41,669 nucleotides of DNA from positions 1 to 41,669 of the forward strand of contig CAZPMK010000014.1 in assembly GCA_964587915.1 (NCBI GenBank). The letters are read 5' to 3'. The notes under the pieces are model-generated. The model worked only from the letters and a program-made list of their open reading frames with translations. It made no database searches and was not told where the DNA came from. The position numbers and the translations under genes are program-made. Within the stretch, counting starts at the first letter, position 1, and each line of letters opens with the position of its first letter. The DNA comes from CAG-177 sp964587915. GTDB taxonomy: Bacteria; Bacillota; Clostridia; Oscillospirales; Acutalibacteraceae. Shown piece after piece: positions 31,883-40,977 of this stretch.

Positions 31883-33313
31883 TTAATCCGCAAGCTCGCC
31901 TCTGAGAATCCATGTAAGCGACTGCGTAACCTTAACGTTTTTGAATGTGCCTATGACAGATTCATCTGCGGGAAATTCAATGATAATGTTTCCCTCGGTT
32001 CTACCCTCGATGAGACCGTTTTTGTTCACGCTCTCACACAGCACTCTGTAAACCTTGCCGAGTGCCGCCGCAGTACGCTTTGAGGCAATTTCTTCCTGCG
32101 TATCAAGCAACTCCTTGAACCATTTTCCCTTTTCCTCTCTTGAAACAGGGTCGGGCATCTTTGCTGCCTTTGTTCCCTCTCTCGGCGAGAAGATAAAGGT
32201 GTACATCGAGGTGAAATTTGCTTCCTTTACAAGAGATACGGTTTCGCAAAACTCCTCGTAGGTTTCTCCGGGGAAGCCAACGATAACGTCGCTTGTTACG
32301 GAAAGCTCGGGCATTACGGAATAGGCATATTCAAGAAGCTCGAGATATTTTTCTCTCGTATATCTTCTGTTCATTTCCGCAAGCACTCGGTTGCTTCCGC
32401 TTTGGAACGGCAAATGCAGATGCTTTGCGACCTTATCGCACCGTGCCATGGTATCGAGCAGCTCATGCGTACAATCCTTAGGATGTGAGGTCATGAAGCG
32501 AATGATAAAATCTCCCTCAATATCATTGAGTCTCTGAAGAAGCTCTGCAAAATTACAGCCGTAATCGGGATATTTGCCGTAGGAATTTACGTTTTGACCC
32601 AAAAGTGTAATTTCTTTATATCCGTTTTCTATGAGCGAGCGTGCTTCGGATATTATCAGCTCGGGATCTCGGCTTCTCTCTCTGCCTCTTACGTACGGCA
32701 CTATGCAATAGCTGCAAAAATTGTTACAGCCGTACATTATCGGAAGCCACGCCTTAAAGCCGCTGTCACGGTGTACGGGAAGCTCCTCTGCGATAACGCC
32801 GTCGCTGTCGGGCAGCTCGTATACTCTTTTGCCCGTGCTCAGATTTCTGTAAAGCAATTCGGGCAGGCGGTGTATGACGTGTGTACCAAAAACGATATCG
32901 ACAAAGGGATAGCTGTTTTTAATCTTCTGTGCCACGTGCTCCTGCTGCATCATGCAGCCGCAAAGAAGAATACGCATATCTCTGTCGGCATTCTTCATGC
33001 TCTTTAACGCACCGACATTGCCGAAAACTCTGTCCTCGGCGTGCTCTCGAATGGCACAGGTATTGTAAAGAACAAGCTGTGCTTCTTCAAGCTCATCGGT
33101 CAAAGTATATCCCATTTGAGTGAGCATACCCTTTAATCTTTCGCCGTCCGCAACATTCCCCTGACAGCCGTATGTATGCACAAAAGCCTTGGGCGGCTGT
33201 GAATATCTCATTTCGAGAATGCTTCTGACAGAATCGGCATAATCACGCTGGCGTGAAAGCTCCTCCTGCGGAACGGATATATTCATTTTTCTTTCATTAG
33301 CCGACAAAGCCAT
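31883..33313 (-). CDS. miaB: tRNA-2-methylthio-N6-dimethylallyladenosine synthase
   Basis: MiaB is a radical SAM methylthiotransferase that acts on i6A37 of tRNA. The protein has 476 residues. The N-terminal UPF0004 domain has TYGCQGNVADGERLKG, NTCAIREHAEDRVFG and CGCMMQQ, whose three Cys bind the auxiliary cluster. YGCNNFCSYCIVPYVRGRE holds the radical SAM CxxxCxxC, and the C-terminal TRAM domain is at about 405-476. The start at 33313 lies very close to GGGGG; a TTG two codons later is better spaced, and ATG at 33286 is a further choice, so the N-terminus is uncertain by up to nine residues. It is the first gene of the 17-gene run. Confidence 0.96.
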   Translation of the reverse strand: MALSANERKMNISVPQEELSRQRDYADSVRSILEMRYSQPPKAFVHTYGCQGNVADGERLKGMLTQMGYTLTDELEEAQLVLYNTCAIREHAEDRVFGNVGALKSMKNADRDMRILLCGCMMQQEHVAQKIKNSYPFVDIVFGTHVIHRLPELLYRNLSTGKRVYELPDSDGVIAEELPVHRDSGFKAWLPIMYGCNNFCSYCIVPYVRGRERSRDPELIISEARSLIENGYKEITLLGQNVNSYGKYPDYGCNFAELLQRLNDIEGDFIIRFMTSHPKDCTHELLDTMARCDKVAKHLHLPFQSGSNRVLAEMNRRYTREKYLELLEYAYSVMPELSVTSDVIVGFPGETYEEFCETVSLVKEANFTSMYTFIFSPREGTKAAKMPDPVSREEKGKWFKELLDTQEEIASKRTAAALGKVYRVLCESVNKNGLIEGRTEGNIIIEFPADESVIGTFKNVKVTQSLTWILRGELAD

Positions 33314-33339
33314 TCCCCCAAATAAAACGCATATATATT

Positions 33340-33368
33340 ATTATATAATAAAGAGTCGCATTATTCAA
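33340..33368 (-). promoter_or_regulatory. Promoter of the miaB-ricA-mutSL operon
   Basis: On the minus strand TTGAAT (33363-33368) and a perfect TATAAT (33340-33345) are exactly 17 nt apart, about 27 nt before the miaB start. No other promoter of this quality was seen downstream before the terminator at 14979, but not every gap was scored. Confidence 0.85.
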
Positions 33369-33436
33369 GTATAAAATGAATAATGCAACCCGAATTTGCA
33401 AAAAAATTTATTTTTATTGACCCGTACGGTGAAAAA

Positions 33437-33667
33437 TCAGTCGAAAAGACTTTCGGCAAGGCTGAAATTCGCCTTTCTTCTGCTTTCTTCCTCGTCGGGA
33501 CAGGATACATATCCGTTTTCCGTATCGAGCAAAATGCTGCCCTCATGAATTTCATCGGCTATCTCGGAAACCGGTATGTTGATAAGCTCTCCCGCATCAT
33601 CCGTGCAAACGGCAAAGCCGCCCTCTATTCTGTCTACGCTGTAAAACACAAAGTCACTACCCTTCAT
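33437..33667 (-). CDS. DUF3006 family small protein
   Basis: This 76-residue acidic protein starts FYSVDRIEGGFAVCTDDAGE and has a small beta fold; it resembles DUF3006, whose members commonly lie beside ComEC-like hydrolases. It overlaps the hydrolase gene by 11 nt, and no clear ribosome site exists, so translation is likely coupled. Function is unknown; it may be a partner or a regulator of that hydrolase. It is the last gene of the tepA-ftsK operon. Confidence 0.75.
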   Translation of the reverse strand: MKGSDFVFYSVDRIEGGFAVCTDDAGELINIPVSEIADEIHEGSILLDTENGYVSCPDEEESRRKANFSLAESLFD

Positions 33668-34616
33668 AATTTACGCTAAGCTCACCGTCTTCGCAGGTGA
33701 TGACAATATCTCCGCAAATATCCGTGCGGTATATTTCGGAGGTATACTTTTTCAGCCTGTCAAGAGCCTGCTTGTGCGGATGCCCGTAATCGTTATCCCG
33801 ACCGCATTGAATAACGCAGATATCGGGTGAAGCGGCAGAAAGGAATTCCTTGCTCGATGAGGTCTTTGAGCCGTGATGACCGACTTTAAGTACATCGCAT
33901 TTCAAACTGCGGTTCGTTTCAAGTATTTCAAGCTCTTCCTCTTTTTCGGCATCACCGGTAAAGAGAAATTTTTTATCCTTGTATGTCAGCATCATAACCG
34001 CCGACATATTGTTGAGATCCTCGGTATCATCGGAAACGGGACCCAATATTTCAAATTCGGCACTGCCCAAGGTATATTTATCTCCGGGAACGGCAGCTTT
34101 GATGCTTGCTCCGCTCTCCTTTAACGCATTGAGAAAGGCGGTGTAGGTTTTGTTTGTCGGGGTCTGTTTTTCGGTAAGCCTCGGCATTATGACCGTCTTA
34201 ACACCAAATTCGGTAACGGTCTCCGGCAAGCCTCCCATGTGGTCGGAATGCTGGTGCGAGCACAGAATAAAATCAAGCGTATCAACGCCCTCGGAACGCA
34301 GATATGTTGCGATTTTTTCTTCATGACCGTTTTCTCCGGCATCAATAAGCAGGGTTTTTCCGCCGCATTTTACAAGCGTACAGTCGCCTTGACCCACATC
34401 AATATAATGCACCTCGAACGAATCCGCATATGAATTTGCAGGCTTGTTGCCGCCGATATCGCCGATGCCGACAAAATCCGGTATTACTCCTGCCTTAATA
34501 AGCACCGCCGCACACGCAACGATAATCACCAAAGTAAGAATGTAATTTCCCGATTCCCCCTTGCCGTTCAGCAGCTTTTTCAGCACATTGACAGCCGTTT
34601 TATTTCCCTTTTTCAT
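33657..34616 (-). CDS. ComEC-like metallo-beta-lactamase-fold hydrolase
   Basis: This 319-residue protein has an N-terminal membrane helix (about residues 23-42) and an extracytoplasmic metallo-beta-lactamase domain. IDVGQGDCTLVKCGGKTLLID and CSHQHSDHMGG hold the family start motif and the HxHxDH metal site. FLFTGDAE and LKVGHHGSKTSSS add the Asp and the second His. It is the full-motif relative of the protein at 11139-12146. It is likely to act on DNA, nucleotides or phosphodiesters outside the membrane, but its substrate is not established. AAGGAG precedes the ATG. The DUF3006 gene is coupled downstream. Confidence 0.88.
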   Translation of the reverse strand: MKKGNKTAVNVLKKLLNGKGESGNYILTLVIIVACAAVLIKAGVIPDFVGIGDIGGNKPANSYADSFEVHYIDVGQGDCTLVKCGGKTLLIDAGENGHEEKIATYLRSEGVDTLDFILCSHQHSDHMGGLPETVTEFGVKTVIMPRLTEKQTPTNKTYTAFLNALKESGASIKAAVPGDKYTLGSAEFEILGPVSDDTEDLNNMSAVMMLTYKDKKFLFTGDAEKEEELEILETNRSLKCDVLKVGHHGSKTSSSKEFLSAASPDICVIQCGRDNDYGHPHKQALDRLKKYTSEIYRTDICGDIVITCEDGELSVNYEG

Positions 34617-34625
34617 GTATTCTCC

Positions 34626-36473
34626 TTAGTAGCGACGGTGTTTTGCGTTTTTGCTTGCGGGCTTTTTATGCTCGTTCGACGAAGCGGAGGGTCTGATGAG
34701 GCATTTATCCGAATTGCCTATCAAATCATGCCTGCCCGCCCGTTTTAGTGCTTCACGGACAAGCTGTGCATTCTTTGGATTGAAATATTGAAGCAAGGCT
34801 CTTTGCATCGCCTTTTCGTGCGGATCCTTCGCAACATACACTTCTTTCATCGTATACGGATCAAGCCCCGTATAGTACATACAGGTTGACACCGTTCCGG
34901 GGGTGGGATAAAAATCCTGCACCTGCTCGGGTCTTATGCCGATTTTTTTAAGAAAAAGTGCAAGCTCAACCGCATCCTTCAGCGTGCTTCCCGGATGGGA
35001 CGACATGAGATACGGAACAAGATACTGCTCCTTGCCCTCTTTTTTTGTATATGAAAAATACTTTTTTGAAAATTTAACATACGCTTCTATATGCGGCTTT
35101 CCCATTTTATCAAGCACCGCCGCAGAGCAATGCTCGGGAGCAACCTTTAGCTGACCGCTGACATGGTGTGCCACAAGCTCGCGAAAAAAGCTGTCATCCT
35201 TATCTTCGAGCAAATAGTCATAGCGTATTCCCGAACGGATAAACACCTTTTTCACCTTGGGAAGCGAACGGACGGTACGCAGGATATCGAGGTATTCCGT
35301 ATGATCCGCCTTTAATCTCGGACAAGGCTCGGGGGCAAGACATTTTTTGCCCTTGCAAAGTCCGCGGTTCTCCTGTCCGTCACAGGACGGTCTGCGGAAA
35401 TTCGCCGTAGGTCCGCCGATATCGTGGATATACCCCTTAAAATCGGGCAAGCCGGTAAGCAATTTTGCCTCGGCAACTATGGATTCCTTGCTGCGTGTGG
35501 TAATGTATCTTCCTTGATGAAAAGCAATCGAGCAGAAATTACACGCACCGAAACATCCTCGGTTGTGAGCAATTGAAAAGCGAACCTCCTCAATGCCGGG
35601 AACACCGCCCGATTCTTCGTAAGACGGGTGGTATGTTCGCATATACGGCAAGGCGTAAACCTCATCAAGCTCCTGCTGAGATATCGGCATGGCAGGTTGA
35701 TTTTGTACAAGCATTCGACTTCCGTGCTTTTGCTTTATCACCTTGCCGACAAAGAAATCCTGTTCATCCTGTTGAATACGGCATGACACCGCATACTCTT
35801 TTTTTGAAGCACAAACATTGTCAAAGGACGGGCATTCCACTCCGCCGTACGGCGTTTCGCGAACATCCACGCTGTAGCAGGTTCCTCGAATATCGTGAAG
35901 CTGAGATATCGGCTCCCCCGCATCGAGTCTTTTTGCTATTTCAAGCATCGAGCGTTCACCCATGCCGAAAGAAAGCAAATCCGCCTGTGAATCAAAAAGA
36001 ATGGAGCGGCGTATCTTGTTGTCCCAATAATCATAATGTGCAAAACGGCGAAGCGACGCTTCAAGTCCGCCGATGATTATCGGAACGTCACCGTAAATTT
36101 CTCTTATTTTATTGCAGTAAACTATTACCGCTCTGTCGGGACGAAGCCCTGTTTTTCCGCCGGGACTGTATGAATCCGTTGAACGGCGTTTCTTTGCAAC
36201 GGTATAGTGTGCGACCATGGAATCAATGTTTCCGCTGCTGACAAGAAAGCCGAGACGGGGTCTGCCGAAGCGTTTGAAATCCCTGTCGCTTCTCCAATCG
36301 GGCTGTGCAAGAAAAGCAACCTTGAAGCCTGCATTTTCAAGCACTCTCGTAATTATTGCCGCCCCGAAGCTGGGATGGTCAACATATGCATCACCGCAGA
36401 CATAGACAAAATCAGCCTGCTCCCATCCCCTGTCGAGCATTTCTTCTTTTGTTACGGGTAAAAATCCGCTCAT
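34626..36473 (-). CDS. ygiQ: YgiQ family radical SAM protein
   Basis: This is a 615-residue radical SAM enzyme of the YgiQ type (UPF0313). HNRGCFGACNFCSIAFHQGR carries the CxxxCxxC cluster motif, and the middle contains GGLEASLRRFAHYDYW and KVAPEHCSAAVLDKMGKP, typical of the family. Further Cys are found in CKGKKCLAPEPCPRL, perhaps for a second cluster. The true reaction is not known. The start at 36473 is preferred because GGAGAG precedes it; a start at 36488 would overlap the ftsK stop as ATGA. It lies in the tepA-ftsK operon. Confidence 0.9.
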   Translation of the reverse strand: MSGFLPVTKEEMLDRGWEQADFVYVCGDAYVDHPSFGAAIITRVLENAGFKVAFLAQPDWRSDRDFKRFGRPRLGFLVSSGNIDSMVAHYTVAKKRRSTDSYSPGGKTGLRPDRAVIVYCNKIREIYGDVPIIIGGLEASLRRFAHYDYWDNKIRRSILFDSQADLLSFGMGERSMLEIAKRLDAGEPISQLHDIRGTCYSVDVRETPYGGVECPSFDNVCASKKEYAVSCRIQQDEQDFFVGKVIKQKHGSRMLVQNQPAMPISQQELDEVYALPYMRTYHPSYEESGGVPGIEEVRFSIAHNRGCFGACNFCSIAFHQGRYITTRSKESIVAEAKLLTGLPDFKGYIHDIGGPTANFRRPSCDGQENRGLCKGKKCLAPEPCPRLKADHTEYLDILRTVRSLPKVKKVFIRSGIRYDYLLEDKDDSFFRELVAHHVSGQLKVAPEHCSAAVLDKMGKPHIEAYVKFSKKYFSYTKKEGKEQYLVPYLMSSHPGSTLKDAVELALFLKKIGIRPEQVQDFYPTPGTVSTCMYYTGLDPYTMKEVYVAKDPHEKAMQRALLQYFNPKNAQLVREALKRAGRHDLIGNSDKCLIRPSASSNEHKKPASKNAKHRRY

Positions 36474-36484
36474 GGCTCTCTCCG

Positions 36485-39043
36485 TCATATTTCTTCATCG
36501 TATTCGTCGTCGTCATCGTCCTCGAAAATATCGTCAATTTGAGGAGGGGCGGAGCTCGCCGCCGCGGAATCCGAAAGTGCCTGCATCTCGTACCATTGCT
36601 GCTTGCTTATAAGCACCGCTCTCGGTTTTGCTCCCTCGGAGGGACCGACAATACCCTTTTCCTCAAGCTGGTCCATAACTCTTGATGCTCTTGCATATCC
36701 GAGCTTCAGCTTCTTTTGGAGCATGGTGGTGGAGGCACCGCCCGCATTGATGACAACCTCGGCGGCATCATTGAGAACGGGATCCCAATCCTCTTCGTCC
36801 TCGCCCTCGTCAATGCGTTTCTTTGCATTCTCCGCCTGAGCCGCTTTGGTTTCGATTTCTTTCATCGTCTCTTCATTGTAGGTTGACTGTGCCTGCTCCT
36901 TGATATGATTGACAACACGTTCAACCTCGGCATCCGAAATAAAGCAGCCCTGTACTCTTGTCGGCTTGCTTGCACCGACGGGTGAAAAGAGCATATCGCC
37001 GTTGCCGAGGAGCTTTTCCGCGCCGATAGAGTCAAGAATAGTTCTTGAATCCACCTGAGATGATACGGAAAGAGCAATTCGACTCGGAATATTCGCTTTG
37101 ATTATGCCTGTTATGACGTCAACGGACGGACGCTGTGTTGCTATTACAAGATGTATGCCTGCCGCTCTCGCCATCTGTGCAAGTCGGCATATGGAATCCT
37201 CGACCTCTTTGGGTGATACCATCATAAGGTCGGAAAGCTCATCAATGAATATGACAATCTGATGCATCTTCTGCAAATCGTCACGGGTCTCACACAGCTT
37301 ATTGAAGCCCTTTATATCTCTTACGCTGTTTTCGGAAAACTGAGCATATCTCTTTTCCATTTCGCCGACTGCCCAGCCGAGAGCACCCGCCGCCTTTCTC
37401 GGGTTGCTGACAACGGGGACTTCAAGATGTGCAATTCCGTTATATATGGTAAATTCAACCATTTTGGGGTCAATCATGAGGAGCTTTACCTCATCGGGTC
37501 TTGCGTTATAAAGGATGCTGACGATCATTGAATTGAGGCAAACGGACTTACCCGAACCGGTCGTACCTGCAACAAGCAGATGCGGCATTTTTGCAAGGTC
37601 GGCACAAACGATATTGCCCGTTATATCCTTGCCGAGTGCAACGTTCAGCTTGCTTTTTGCATCTCTGAATTGAGGCGTATCAATGATTTCACGCATTGTC
37701 ACCATGGATTTTGCATTATTGGGAACTTCTATGCCGATTGCCGATTTACCCGGTATGGGTGCTTCAATTCTGACACTTGTTGCAGCAAGACGCATGGCTA
37801 TATCATCGGAAAGAGTGGTAATTTTATTTATACGGACTCCCGCATCGGGTACAAGCTCATAGCGTGTGACGGCGGGGCCTCGGCAAATGTTGGTAACCTC
37901 GGCTTTGATCTTAAAGCTCTCGAGCGTTGCAACGAGCTTCTTAGCACCCATTTGCATTTCCGCCATACTGTCCGTATTTCCGTCACGCTCCATCTCTTTG
38001 AGGCAGTCAACGGGCGGGAACACGTAATCGGGAATGGTCGGCGCGGCATCCTCATTCGGAACAAACTCGATATTTTCCGCTTCCTCGTCGGTTTCGGGTT
38101 CGTTCGGCTGACCGTCCGGCATGGGAGGCTGTTTTGACTTTCTTTTCTTTTGAGGAACCGCCTTTTCAACCGTTTGCTCTATGATGTCACTTTCCGCGGC
38201 ATCGGGAAGATTGATTATGGGAATCTCGGGAATTTCGGGAGGTTCGGCAGGTGCAAAGGTTGATTCGTCCGTTACAAAATTATCCTCAAAATTGTCCGAC
38301 GGCTGTGTTGGCGGCTGAGGAGGTGCAAAGGTACGCTGTTCTCTCTCTTTTTCACGCTCCTCGCGAAGCTGTTCACGCTTTGCCGCCGTCTGTTCGAGCT
38401 TTTCATTAGTCATCTCGCCGACCTTTTTAACGGGCTTCCTTATTGCGGAGAACAAGCCGAGAAGCGTTGTGCCTGTAAGGAGCATCGCAACGACTGCCGC
38501 CAAAATGACAAAGGTTATGCAAGCACCGGTTTTTCCAAATGCCTTACCGAGCAGACCTCCAAAAATTGCACCGATAACGCCGCCGGATACACCGTGCCAT
38601 TCGTCACTGACCTGCTGACCGAGAGGGATGTCACGCAAATATTCCGCAGTATTTGAAAAAGTATGTATCGCCGAGCACAAAAGAGCCGCAAAGACTCCCG
38701 TGCCCGTAAGATTTGCCGCCGCACTGCTTATTTTATCCTTGGCAAACAGAACAGCCATGTATATCAAAACAGGCGGCAGGATATACGCACACAGACCGAA
38801 AATACCGAACATTGCTTCGTGCATCTTCAGCCACGCGCTTTCGCCCTTGATAAATATCACGCAGGCAATAAAAACCGCCGCCGCCATAAGAATTATTGCG
38901 GTTTTCTGTCGGGTTATTGCGGGAGACACCTCACGCTTTGCCTCGGCAGTATTCTTTTTGGCGGGAGTATTTTTGCTTTGAGACGGCTTTTTCTTCGCCG
39001 TTCCCGTGCTTTTTTTGTTTTGAGTGTTTGCCACCGTTTTCAT
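36485..39043 (-). CDS. ftsK: DNA translocase FtsK/SpoIIIE
   Basis: This translocase pumps chromosomal DNA through the septum in division or sporulation. It has 852 residues. Four N-terminal membrane segments lie within about residues 45-210, then a charged low-complexity linker (about 215-345), then the motor with Walker A VAGTTGSGKSVCLN and Walker B IVIFIDELSDLMM. The C-terminal winged-helix gamma domain (ASTTMLQKKLKLGYARASRV) reads sequence signposts. An acidic tail (EDDDDDEYDEE) ends it. The ATG overlaps the tepA stop as ATGA; its AAAGG is adjacent to the ATG, so coupling or a GTG three codons later is possible. FtsK versus SpoIIIE is not separable here. Confidence 0.95.
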   Translation of the reverse strand: MKTVANTQNKKSTGTAKKKPSQSKNTPAKKNTAEAKREVSPAITRQKTAIILMAAAVFIACVIFIKGESAWLKMHEAMFGIFGLCAYILPPVLIYMAVLFAKDKISSAAANLTGTGVFAALLCSAIHTFSNTAEYLRDIPLGQQVSDEWHGVSGGVIGAIFGGLLGKAFGKTGACITFVILAAVVAMLLTGTTLLGLFSAIRKPVKKVGEMTNEKLEQTAAKREQLREEREKEREQRTFAPPQPPTQPSDNFEDNFVTDESTFAPAEPPEIPEIPIINLPDAAESDIIEQTVEKAVPQKKRKSKQPPMPDGQPNEPETDEEAENIEFVPNEDAAPTIPDYVFPPVDCLKEMERDGNTDSMAEMQMGAKKLVATLESFKIKAEVTNICRGPAVTRYELVPDAGVRINKITTLSDDIAMRLAATSVRIEAPIPGKSAIGIEVPNNAKSMVTMREIIDTPQFRDAKSKLNVALGKDITGNIVCADLAKMPHLLVAGTTGSGKSVCLNSMIVSILYNARPDEVKLLMIDPKMVEFTIYNGIAHLEVPVVSNPRKAAGALGWAVGEMEKRYAQFSENSVRDIKGFNKLCETRDDLQKMHQIVIFIDELSDLMMVSPKEVEDSICRLAQMARAAGIHLVIATQRPSVDVITGIIKANIPSRIALSVSSQVDSRTILDSIGAEKLLGNGDMLFSPVGASKPTRVQGCFISDAEVERVVNHIKEQAQSTYNEETMKEIETKAAQAENAKKRIDEGEDEEDWDPVLNDAAEVVINAGGASTTMLQKKLKLGYARASRVMDQLEEKGIVGPSEGAKPRAVLISKQQWYEMQALSDSAAASSAPPQIDDIFEDDDDDEYDEEI

Positions 39044-39810
39044 CCTTTCGGAATATTTTTATCCTTGCTTTTTTCTTCAATCATATTATAAAGGCAATCA
39101 AGCGCATCGGAGAGGCTTCCGAGCGAATCTATAAGTCCCTCTTTGACCGCTGCTTCACCGCTGAGCACCGTGCCGACATCCATCACAAGCTCGCCCGTTG
39201 CAAGCATCATTTCTCTGAAACGGTCGGGTGATATTTCGGAATTTTCCGAAACGAAGCGGACTATTCTTTCTTGCATCTGTTCAAAATATGAAAGAGTCTG
39301 CGGAACACCGAGTACAAGACCGTTCATTCTTACGGGATGAATCGTCATCGTTGCCGACGGGGTTATAAATGACCTGTCAGCGGAAACGGCAAGCGGAACG
39401 CCGATTGAGTGACCGCCACCGAGAACAAGCGAAACGGTAGGAGTGCTCATACCGGCAACAAGCTCGGCAATTGCAAGCCCCGCTTCAATATCGCCGCCCA
39501 CGGTATTCAATATCAAAATAAGCCCGTCCACCTCGTCGCTTTCCTCAATTGCGACAAGCTGAGGGATAACGTGTTCATATTTGGTTGTTTTATTTTGCGG
39601 TGAAAGAATATAATGTCCTTCAATTTGACCTATGACCGTAAGGCAATGAATTAAATAATCGCCCTTTTTAACGGTAATCGAGCCGGTCTCAATAATATTT
39701 CCGACAGTCTCGGAGCGTTCGTTATCACAATTTCCGCTGGAGACATCGGGCATCTGCCACGGCGGAGACGGGAGAAAAAAGTTATCTTTTTTATTCTTTT
39801 TGCTTTTCAT
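39040..39810 (-). CDS. tepA: ClpP-fold protease, TepA type
   Basis: This 256-residue protein of the ClpP/crotonase fold matches TepA (translocation-enhancing protein), found next to ftsK/spoIIIE in Firmicutes. The Ser motif is GGGHSIGVPLAVSA, the His is in TMTIHPVRMNG, and an acidic residue follows in EGLIDSLGS. NTVGGDIEAGLAIAELV supports the fold. No signal peptide is seen. The start at 39810 follows AAAGGA; the longer frame to 39828 is unlikely. Its target is not known; TepA in B. subtilis was linked to protein export and spore formation. Confidence 0.85.
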   Translation of the reverse strand: MKSKKNKKDNFFLPSPPWQMPDVSSGNCDNERSETVGNIIETGSITVKKGDYLIHCLTVIGQIEGHYILSPQNKTTKYEHVIPQLVAIEESDEVDGLILILNTVGGDIEAGLAIAELVAGMSTPTVSLVLGGGHSIGVPLAVSADRSFITPSATMTIHPVRMNGLVLGVPQTLSYFEQMQERIVRFVSENSEISPDRFREMMLATGELVMDVGTVLSGEAAVKEGLIDSLGSLSDALDCLYNMIEEKSKDKNIPKG

Positions 39811-39891
39811 GTGTTTGCTTCCTTTCATGCGAAATAAACACGGTTAGTATTCCGCACAAATCGGTAAGTAAACACCACATCATATTAAATT

Positions 39892-39920
39892 ATTATACCA
39901 TTCGATTTCAATATTTGCAA
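39892..39920 (-). promoter_or_regulatory. Promoter of the tepA-ftsK operon
   Basis: On the minus strand TTGCAA (39915-39920) and a perfect TATAAT (39892-39897) are 17 nt apart, with TG one base before the -10. The start codon is about 80 nt downstream. Confidence 0.85.
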
Positions 39921-40003
39921 TAAAAAACGCAACATTTTGTGCTCAATTTTCAAAGTTTTACGCTTATTTTGTACAAATGAGGTGAAATATTAAAGCTCAA
40001 TGC

Positions 40004-40038
40004 AAAAATCCCCCGAAGCCCTAAAGCTCCGAGGGATT
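40004..40038 (-). terminator. Terminator of the rpsB-tsf operon
   Basis: On the minus strand AATCCCTCGGAGC pairs with GCTTCGGGGGATT (with G-U pairs) around a short loop and is followed by TTTTTG. It lies about 15 nt after the tsf stop. Confidence 0.9.
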
Positions 40039-40052
40039 GTGAATAAATTTAA

Positions 40053-40973
40053 TTATTTAACCATGCCGGCAACTTCTGCTGCGAAGTCGTCAACTCTCTT
40101 TTCGATGCCCTCGCCCTTTGCAAGACGGACAAAGCCGGTAACTTTGATGTCAGCGCCGATTGACTTTGCAACCTGTGCAACATAGCCGCTTACAGAACCG
40201 TCAAAGAGATCGGAACGAACAAAGGTCTGGTCAAGAAGGCAAACCTCGGTATAATACTTCTTGATTTTGCCTTCAATAATCTTAGCCTTAACCTGCTCGG
40301 GCTTGCTTGCCATTTTGGGATCCTCGTTCATCTGAGCAAGGTTGATTGCCTTTTCCTTCTCAACAACGTCTGCGGGAACGGCAGCTTCGTCAAGATATGC
40401 GGGGCTCATGGCTGCAACCTGCATTGCAACATTCTTACCCATTGCAACAAACTCTGCGTTGTCTGCAGCGTCGGTGTCAAAGCTGACAAGAACGCCGACA
40501 GAGCCGCCGCCGTGAATGTAAGAAACGGCAGTACCCTCAACAAGAGCGAAACGACGGAGCTTCAAATTCTCACGAACCTTGAGGAAAAGCTCCTGAATGG
40601 CATCGTTAACGGAAACGTTGCCGTCTGAAACGGTTGTTGCAAGAAGTGCATCAAGATCTGCGGGCTTGCTTTCAACAACGGTCTTTGCTATCTGATTTGC
40701 AAGAGCTTTAAACTCTGCACCGTTACCTACGAAATCGGTTTCACAGTTAAGCTCAACAAGAGCAGATGCGTTGCCGTCCGAATAGAGACCGATAACGCCT
40801 TCTGCGGCAATTCTGCCTGCCTTTTTAGCTGCGGTTGCAAGGCCCTTCTCACGAAGGATATCAATTGCTTTATCCATATCGCCGTCAGCTTCGGTAAGTG
40901 CCTTTTTGCAATCCATCATGCCGACATTGGTTTTCTCTCTGAGAGCCTGAACGTCTTTAGCTGTAAATGCCAT
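40053..40973 (-). CDS. tsf: Translation elongation factor Ts
   Basis: EF-Ts exchanges GDP for GTP on EF-Tu. The protein has 306 residues. The N-terminal UBA-like part TNVGMMDCKKALTEADGDMD is the classic EF-Ts signature, followed by the core with ELNCETDFVGNGAEF, and the C-terminal part. The start at 40973 has AGGAGG; the longer frame to 41102 is not real, since it runs through rpsB. It follows rpsB by 4 nt, the usual pairing. Confidence 0.98.
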   Translation of the reverse strand: MAFTAKDVQALREKTNVGMMDCKKALTEADGDMDKAIDILREKGLATAAKKAGRIAAEGVIGLYSDGNASALVELNCETDFVGNGAEFKALANQIAKTVVESKPADLDALLATTVSDGNVSVNDAIQELFLKVRENLKLRRFALVEGTAVSYIHGGGSVGVLVSFDTDAADNAEFVAMGKNVAMQVAAMSPAYLDEAAVPADVVEKEKAINLAQMNEDPKMASKPEQVKAKIIEGKIKKYYTEVCLLDQTFVRSDLFDGSVSGYVAQVAKSIGADIKVTGFVRLAKGEGIEKRVDDFAAEVAGMVK

Positions 40974-40977
40974 GATA

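Noticed and set aside
33369..33436. Terminator after the DUF3006 gene
   Set aside because: Only a tiny AGTC/GACT hairpin with a T-run was found; it is too weak to list.
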